Source: Daphnia carinata (Eukaryota; Arthropoda; Branchiopoda; Diplostraca; Daphniidae). Taken from it: a stretch of DNA of 64,000 nt. The stretch lies in contig NC_081336.1 of assembly GCF_022539665.2 (NCBI RefSeq), positions 6,244,278 to 6,308,277 of the forward strand, written 5' to 3'. Shown piece after piece: positions 57,426 to 64,000 of this stretch (position 1 is the stretch's first letter; every line of letters begins with the position of its first letter). A model generated the notes under the pieces. It worked only from the letters and a program-made list of their open reading frames with translations. It searched no databases and was not told where the DNA came from. A program made the position numbers and the translations under genes.

Positions 57426-57671
57426 TGTTATAAAATATACATGGCGGTATGCTCGCTATCGCGATATATACCCAATCCGGTTCGCCCGATCCTTTGGTGG
57501 TTGGAGTCGGGTGAAGATATTTATCATCCCACCCCTACTTCTTCTCGGTTGATGCAGGAGCATCAACAAGAAGAATTCGGCAATTGCCTGGAGATTCGAA
57601 ATGTAACCCGGATCATCAATTATCTTCTTTCGGGCGAGCCTCTTCCTCAACAAGAACTTGCAGCCGAATGA
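57426..57671 (+). pseudogene. Degenerate copy of the WWLESG accessory exon (copy C)
   Basis: YARYRDIYPIRFAR is readable in one frame from about 57450, then LWWLESGEDIYHPTPTSSR in another, so a small frameshift breaks the copy at about 57488. The tail (LMQEHQQEE ... RIINYLL) aligns with the end of the minus-strand gene at 52251. No splice acceptor is left before it. It directly precedes a family-2-like LTR part. Confidence 0.6.
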
Positions 57672-58106
57672 ATTAGTTGCTTTAGTTAGTAGTCACGTGT
57701 AGTGAACGTTACTATTTTACCTTGATGTTTTATTAATTAAGTTCGGCTTAATTAAAAATGTTCGGACTCATAATAATTCTCGACAGTTCGATTTTCTTTT
57801 GTACTACGTATTCGAACCCTTGTTTGTGTATCGCCTTCATGGGGCTGAGTTTATCGTTCGCTCTTGTGTCGTTCTTCCTTTCGTTCTTTTACTCGTATGA
57901 TCACGGTAAGACCCAATTATAATTGTCTCTCTTAACTTGTTTCACGGTTATTGCTTTCCTTTAAATGTTCTCTTGCAATTGATACTCTTATCTCTTAGCC
58001 AAGAATAATACATGCATTATTGAGGGTAATCTTCTCCGAGTTCGCTATTTATTTCTTGGCTTAAACACATTAAGTCGTCCTCCCTACGGGGAGAGTGCTT
58101 TATACT
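57657..58106 (+). repeat. Partial, diverged LTR related to family 2
   Basis: It shares with the family-2 LTRs an ordered series of blocks: GCAGCCG near the start, ACTCGTATGATCACGGTAAGACCC-type sequence at 57890-57912, a T-rich stretch, an AAT-rich poly(A)-signal zone, and the hairpin-like CCTCCCTACGGGGAG before CTTTATA at the end. The 5' third is absent or replaced by the WWLESG exon copy. No target duplication found. Confidence 0.6.
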
Positions 58107-58849
58107 ATCAACCAATTGAAACGGTTGCAGTCGTCCATTCAGCAAACCCAGGAAGAACACCAGACCAACCCCATCGCAACAAACATCGCCGCTGTCGAAC
58201 AGCAGGCCACGACGATCGAGACGCAGACACTGTCCGTCCGGTCGATCGCAAAGGATTTTTGCGAATTTCAATCAGTTACGTGAGGTGTTTCAGAACTCGC
58301 TCAGAATTGATGACAGAGAGCGTTAAAGTTTCCCTTGACTGATCCAAGCAATTAAATAGCGTATGGTTGCTCTTCCGCTAGGGCAGCCACCGTCGACGAC
58401 TTGAATGACTGGCAAAATAACACACTTTTTCGCGTCTACAATTACTTCCTTCTTTTTCGGAAGTACAATTTCTCGCTTTGACTCCTGGATTTAATCTTTT
58501 GAAAGTATAGTCGAAAGGCCAGGCTGGTCGGAAGACAAGACTATTGAAATGCTATATTACAATTCAGTTGTAATTGTAATAATTTTAAAAATTTTTAATT
58601 AAATTATAATTGTATAATTATAATAATAATAATATATTCAATCTATATTACAATTTCCCATTACACTTCCAGTTTCCCTACTGTATTGTGTAACTTTATA
58701 ACATACTTTACCCAAAATCTCTTTGTATTCTCATGCCTAGCAACAATCAGATTTGAACTACCCTACCTAAAAGGAGCGGATAGAGTAGAACTATAGAAAG
58801 TATTATAGAACAAGAAATGGTATTTGCATCTAAGTTAATATAATTGGTT
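58107..58849. other. Retroelement-derived or intergenic sequence, no intact gene
   Basis: A short open frame at 58107-58283 is Gln/Thr-rich and coiled-coil-like, perhaps a gag scrap. A very AT-rich stretch lies at about 58559-58650 with runs of AATT and ATAATA. Nothing else supportable. Confidence 0.4.
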
Positions 58850-59310
58850 GTACTAAAACGTGGGATAGAAACTACTGGCACTCCAAAGTTGAGAGGGGTC
58901 TAAAGGATACCAACGGCAATTAAATCTATTAGCCGGCCAGCAGATTGAAGAGATGCTGAAATATAATAAAATAAGAGAAAGCCACTGTGGTTTTAGAACC
59001 TCATCGATATAGTAAATAAGAAATATAGTGATCTGAGATTTGTGTTGATTACAGAGATTTGAATGCTGTAACGGTAAAGGATCACTACCGTCTGCCAAGA
59101 AGAAAAAACACACTAAACTTGTTACACGGAGCGAAAAAGTTTTCAACAATCGATGTGTTTGGTGGGTACTGGCAGACGGAGATCGCTGAAGAAGATATTT
59201 ACGAAGTTGTATTTACTGCAGAATCAGTTCACTGTGAATATGCTAGGATGCTATTCGGCCTACGCAATGCCCCAAGAATCTATCGGAGGAGGTTTTAAAC
59301 CTCTGATGGG
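58850..59310 (+). pseudogene. Broken reverse transcriptase fragment
   Basis: Homologous to the intact Pol from just before the RT palm: QIEEMLKYN-type sequence, then LNAVTVKDHY, FSTIDVFGGYWQTEIAEED and YARMLFGLRNAP. It contains stops and frameshifts near 58990-59030 and ends before the YxDD box. It has the same orientation as the gag relic at 55.3-56.6 kb, so both may come from one rearranged element. Confidence 0.85.
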
Positions 59311-59443
59311 AAATCTGTAATAGTCCTTCATACAGAGTATATCCCACAAGTCCTACGTATAGCAAAAAAAGATCTCGCAGCGATCGAAAAACGTATACTT
59401 AAAACTTATATTTCATAACTGATTTGCTGACGCAATTAATGAT

Positions 59444-59485
59444 GAAACGCCGCAGAATCCGACATGTCCGATTCTGCAGCGTTTC
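59444..59485. repeat. 42-nt near-perfect inverted repeat
   Basis: The left arm GAAACGCCGCAGAATCC and the right arm CGATTCTGCAGCGTTTC are reverse complements except for about two positions, around a central GACATGTC. It could fold into a hairpin or act as a dyad protein site. Confidence 0.85.
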
Positions 59486-59919
59486 AGCCAATAGCGTGAA
59501 CAAAATCATATTTTAAGACAGAAATTTGTTTGAAGATCTTCCACATTTCACGTCGTATGGTACTCCAGGTGTCCGAACTTATTTTTGCAACTCAACCAGA
59601 AACCCCAAATTAAATGTTTTGTAAGTTCTTCTTCGTGAGAAATAAACGTTATCGTATTTAGTTTTTATTAATTTTCCATTTTATAATTTGTGCCTGTAGA
59701 TGGAAACGATAAAAAGTTTTTTTTTAAGGGTAATATTGATATTTAAATAAGATTCATCATATTTTTAGTGAAATTCTTTTACCTTAGAAGTATTGTGGCA
59801 TTTTATACCAGTCATCTAGTGGTCATACTTCCAACTAGCATCAAGATCTGAAAAAAATATTTAACAAAAAATGTTTGATACGAAACCAACATACTAATGC
59901 ATTATTCTATGCGCTGTGC

Positions 59920-59962
59920 CACGTACAACATAAGTACGTGCAACGTCCCACGTAACAACATA
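59920..59962. repeat. Inverted repeat plus tandem CAACATAAGT motif
   Basis: CACGTAC and GTACGTG (59920-59926, 59934-59940) form a 7-bp stem with a 7-nt loop. The loop core CAACATAAGT recurs about 24 bp later in a diverged second copy. Confidence 0.7.
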
Positions 59963-60699
59963 AGTTGCTAGTGTGAAGAAAAATAGCAGAAAATAATATT
60001 TTTTTCACACTTTAGCTACCGTGAGTCTCTCTAGTATCCAAACCCATTCGTAAAACCCAAAAACAGTACTAAAATATCGTTAGTTGGTTTTTTGGTTCCA
60101 CAAGGCACAACATCACATTCCCCATTAACTTATTCAGTTCTAAATGTTTAATTATTTACTGCAATACTTACTTTGGTATATCGAGATGACTAGAATTTTT
60201 CACCACCAACCACCGATAGGAAGCCTCTACAACGCCATGTCACAGCCAAGAGCCAGCGTTGCCATAGCAAATAGCTCTTTACTAGTTTTTCCTTTGTTGT
60301 CATAAAACACTGGTCTCGTTGTGAACAATAGCTTTTTATCCCCGCTTGGTGGCGCTCATTCTAAGGGAGTAGTTACTTTCAGTCAACAAATAAATGTGCT
60401 CGATACCGCTGCTTCGTAATAATCACATACCGAATGCAGGACTTATGGTCAAGACAAAAATATGTAACGAGGTTTAAATGATGACAACCTTTATCACCAG
60501 AGAATTAGTTAGAACAGTTATTTAAAATTATAGTGTTAAAAAATAATGTCCTGACAAATAGGCCTTTCGATTAAATTTAAGTACAAAAACCTGCAACTTA
60601 ACTGTTTAGTTACAAGAAGAGATCGAAAATGGAAGTATATGCCTATTAGTAGCATTTGTCTATGTATTACACCAGTTACAACTTGCGAGGAACACGTCA

Positions 60700-63600
60700 T
60701 CAACGGTCGGTGAGGTATTCAATAGACGAGCCATAGATGATTTTCAATTGCAAATCCCCTTCTACCTTGACATTTGAATGTTGAAATTTATGTTTGATCA
60801 AAGGCCTGGCTACCGAAGTCCAGAACGTACACAGCCACAGCAACCCGGTTAACGAAGACGCAAAAGTGAAAACGATCGATGTTGAAGACGACTGCAGCCA
60901 AGTGTTATCTACAATGCCAAACAATCCTGCCAAGGCCATCACTGGCAGAACGATGGCTGCTAAAATATCGCTAGCGTTCCGCACCGGAGTGATCCCAAAA
61001 TCTTTTTGGTCGCAGATATTCTTCGTGTTTAATATGATACTGACCACGATAGCAAGACAAATAATGGCAACAGTCAGTCCAAAGTCGACAGGGTCTTCAA
61101 TCCAACATTCTGATTTGATGGGTTTAGCACCGGCATATTTCCATTTGTAAATCGGAATCGTCAGAATTGTAAGGGAAGAGAGACCCCAGACGGTAAATGA
61201 AAATTTTGCCAAGCATGCGTTTTGATTGGGAATCCAATGCTCATGAATCTGCCAGCGGCGTATGACAAGTAGCGTACCTTGCCAGAAAAAGGCGGATGTC
61301 AAGAAGAACTGAAAGAGTGTCGTCGAGACAATGCAGTAGGCCATATACGCTTGAACAAAGTATTGACTAAGATGACAACATAACATCATTAACCAGGCCA
61401 TAATCAGCTGAAGACGTGCGCCCATTTCCACCAAATCCATTTCATGCACAGCTTTCCGGTAGACGCATGCTGATCGAATAACAAGACATGTGGCTACAAG
61501 GGTTATCAATGCAATATTGATGACAATCGGTAACCGGTGGACCAACGCCGACCATAGTGTTCGAGTCTCGCTAGCGGAGCGGAACAAGCTGTAAATGCCA
61601 GACGAGTGACACTGACAGATATGTCTTCTATATTCGTTTAAGCCGAGATACCAGCAGTCGCCCGTTATCCAACCACCTTGCAAACCGACCGCTCGTGAAT
61701 CCCAACGTGCGCATAATAGTGTACTAGCCGGTATTGATTCCCAATCCCCATCTTCTTTGAAGGTTAGCGTGAACAGCATTGGTACAGTCTTTAAAACGGG
61801 TTCCAGGTTAACGTGCACAACTGGTTGGCCACTGACGAATTGCCCCAGAAGGCTGCTCCGGGTCCGATAACTTGTATCTATCTTATACAAGTTGACCACA
61901 TTTTTTTTAGTCATTGGATCAATTGTCAAGAGCTCGAACGGGAGAACAGCTACAATTGTGACTATCGCGTTGCCGTATTCAAAATTCTCGGAACCTTTTT
62001 GCACGACGACTGTTAAGCGAGTGAAATCAATCGTCAGCGCTGAAGGTTGCGAGATGAGCATGGGGTCACTTTTATCCGCCACTATCGAAACCTCATCACC
62101 GAGATTGATCCGAACTCGTGGACCTTCACGGTCCAGTAGGGGTAGGTAAGAAAATAGTTGGATCAGTTCATTTAACACATCCGGTAAAAACTGTAGTTCC
62201 GATAGAGGACTTTTACCCGGTTGTACCATCTAATGCAACCAATGTAATAGAAAATTTAGTTAGTTTTAATTTTAAATTGTTCGTCCATGAAAAACGTTGC
62301 GAAATTTTACCTTCTCCATGAGTGTAATCAAGAGAAGGCGATTGACGTGCACAGTTTGCTTCCGATACGCGCTTATCATGTGCCATAGGCTTTCAATGGA
62401 TAATTCAAGGCTAGCTGCGGACAAGTACGGTTGTTCCCATTCAGTTAACAATTCTTTTAAAATGACATCCGTTGATAGTCTGCCATTCACGACCGTCTGA
62501 GACATCCGCTCAAGTTGATACAGTTTAGCGTTCGTTATCTCCGGCGTTTCGCATACAGTGGTTGCCTCATATATGATTCCAGTTGATTCCTCTATCTACA
62601 AAACGAGTAAGAAAAATATAAATGGTTGATAAATATCAACAAAAACGTGCAATCAACGGTACAGACACACTCAAGAAACTGTGGATTGATGCTCACCTTT
62701 GGTGGTCCCCAAATGGCACCTCGTTCGAAGCTGCCCATACAGGTGCGATGAACCATATGCCCTCCAATTAAACAGGGAGAGATAGATCTGGTCATCCGGT
62801 TGATATCCGTCCTAGGCCAAGCCAAACGATCAATAGTCATAGGAGCTTCTTCGCGAGTGTGATGGTTAGGTGTTTCGATTGGACGAACTGGAGGGCAGGC
62901 CACAGTGCTCCGAGTTTCGATAAACTGGTAGTTTTCGTCGTTTTTGTAAATCAATGGCAAACAGGACTGCAAGAGTGCGTGCAAAACGCGTTCATACTCT
63001 AACGTGTCCATGTTCAGTTCACCAAAATACCATTGTGGTTGACATCTTCTCGCATAACCCAACAAATCATATTGCGGGATATCGGATGGGACGAAGAACG
63101 ACACCACAAAATTTAAAATGTTTTTAATGTCTGTTGTGTTGCTCGGGTTAGGCTCAACGGTGATCGTAATAATTGAGAAATTATTCATAATTTCTCGGAA
63201 ATAACGGAAACGATTTCCATTCAATCGTTGCAATAGATCTTCAGCAAGTGACTCGCGGTTCCCGTCTAATGCTGGCTGGCGATGTTGTCGAAGGGGATAC
63301 AGCTGATGTCGTTGCCCAATAACAATGACGTAATTATACCAACGGGCTGGGCGGTGAACGATGGTATTGGATTGGAAACGAAATGCTGGTCGGTTTAGCC
63401 AGGCTTCGCAAGTCAGCGGACCTGATCCCATAGTGGCCGGCACGGAAACAATAGTTCGATATTGTCGACGAAATCCACGGTCGCGAAAACTGAAACGTCG
63501 GACGTAGTTTCTTAAATGACAAACAACGTCAAAATCAGATTGCCAAAAAGATTTTTTCAAGTAAGAACTGTGCGACTGCCTCCGAGTTTCTGTAGCGTTT

Positions 63601-64000
63601 GGCCAGAAATTCTGGTCATCTCCTTCTCGAAAAGTGGGTTTAGGGTTGTATGTAAAAACGACCGCGTATTCGCCTTCTCGGTCTGAATCGGTGGGAGGCT
63701 CGATCAGCAAACTTAGGCCATGCTGCCAATCGAACATTGTTTTCTGACAGACCAGGCCCCATAGTTTGGTTTCGCGTGGCCAGTTCCACCACATTCCGAG
63801 GTGGAACGCAGATCCATAACCATTTCCGAAATCGCTGTAAGGGTGCCAATTGTAAGTCGAATTGTTAATGCCAGCTGATTCGTTCAACCATCTGAAGGCT
63901 CCTGGCTGATCATCCCGATTCCATAATCCAATCCAGGAATCAACAACGCTTCTGTTACTAAAGTAAGCGTAGACGTCTTCCAAAGCTTTTCGCGTGGCAT
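60700..64000 (-). CDS. Adhesion-type GPCR with C-type-lectin-like N-terminal segment, 3' part (5' end outside window)
   Basis: Three minus-strand exons joined in phase 0: 64000(edge)-62697, 62595-62311 and 62229-60700 (stop). The partial protein starts within a sequence of C-type-lectin style (ALEDVYAYFSNRS, WIGLWNRDD, FRWLN). It continues through a large extracellular part with a TCMGSFERGAIWGPPK segment like the Cys/Trp motif before GAIN domains. The GPS is recognisable as CARW ... GGWITGDC ... CQCHSSGIYSLF. Seven hydrophobic helices follow, starting at LPIVINIALITLV, with the WQGTLLVIRRW and FWTSVARPL regions typical of class B2 receptors, and a short cytoplasmic tail. Adhesion GPCRs couple extracellular binding to G-protein signalling after GPS self-cleavage; here the usual His-Leu-Thr site reads His-Ser-Ser. 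The ligand cannot be deduced. Confidence 0.85.

Larger units (their letters stand above)
59311..60699. other. Intergenic sequence between retroelement relics and the GPCR gene
   Basis: No supportable ORF. It holds a near-perfect 42-nt palindrome (59444-59485) and a small cluster of CAACATAAGT repeats with an inverted repeat (59920-59962), listed separately. The 3' UTR of the minus-strand GPCR gene presumably occupies the right end. Confidence 0.5.

Noticed and set aside
1-64000. CRISPR arrays, bacterial operons, insertion sequences
   Set aside because: Spliced eukaryotic genes throughout and no regularly spaced short repeats.

Overview
The window is eukaryotic genomic DNA from a compact arthropod genome. 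A branchiopod crustacean such as Daphnia fits best: introns are often only 60-120 bp with clean GT/AG borders, both host and retroelement genes are of animal type, and the flanks are rich in A/T and C homopolymers. The species assignment is an inference from gene content and intron style, not something read directly.

Layout: (1) 1-2740, plus strand: the last nine exons of a DEAD-box RNA helicase of the DDX54/Dbp10 family, a nucleolar ribosome-biogenesis factor. (2) 2741-25756: about 23 kb with no supportable protein gene, full of poly-A/T and poly-C runs and microsatellites. It contains three of the window's four strict RFX X-box-like palindromes. (3) 25787-39099, plus strand: a complete 20-exon gene for a THSD7-type membrane protein. 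The exons were joined by hand at GT/AG sites and give 1278 in-frame codons including the stop: signal peptide, about 16 thrombospondin type-1 modules, one transmembrane helix and a short tail. (4) 39100-41500: intergenic, with the fourth X-box palindrome and a tRNA-like pol III relic. (5) 41501-59310: a nest of LTR retroelements. Its centrepiece is an intact, young Ty3/gypsy element (42480-53522) with gag, pol and env, two 435/436-bp LTRs differing at two positions, a 5-bp target duplication, a polypurine tract and a splice acceptor abutting the env start. It sits inside an older minus-strand element. Around it are two solo LTRs with 4-bp duplications, a broken gag, an env amino-terminal fragment, a broken reverse transcriptase and several small ORFs. 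(6) 59311-60699: intergenic, with a 42-nt near-perfect palindrome. (7) 60700-64000, minus strand: the 3' end of an adhesion-type GPCR gene (C-type-lectin-like piece, GAIN/GPS region, seven membrane segments), running off the right edge.

The most interesting signal is a short gene antisense to the retroelement, between env and the 3' LTR (52821-52251, minus). It reads as two exons joined by a 58-nt intron. Its second exon recurs at 41788-42040 with the same splice acceptor phase, and again, frameshifted, near 57435-57671. Differences between the copies fall mainly at third codon positions, so the frame has been under protein-level selection. In both better copies the gene lies antisense just downstream of the element's last sense ORF, which suggests a conserved antisense accessory gene of a retroelement lineage. 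The envelope is also unusual: about six ricin-B-like lectin repeats sit between a furin-type site and the fusion/anchor half.
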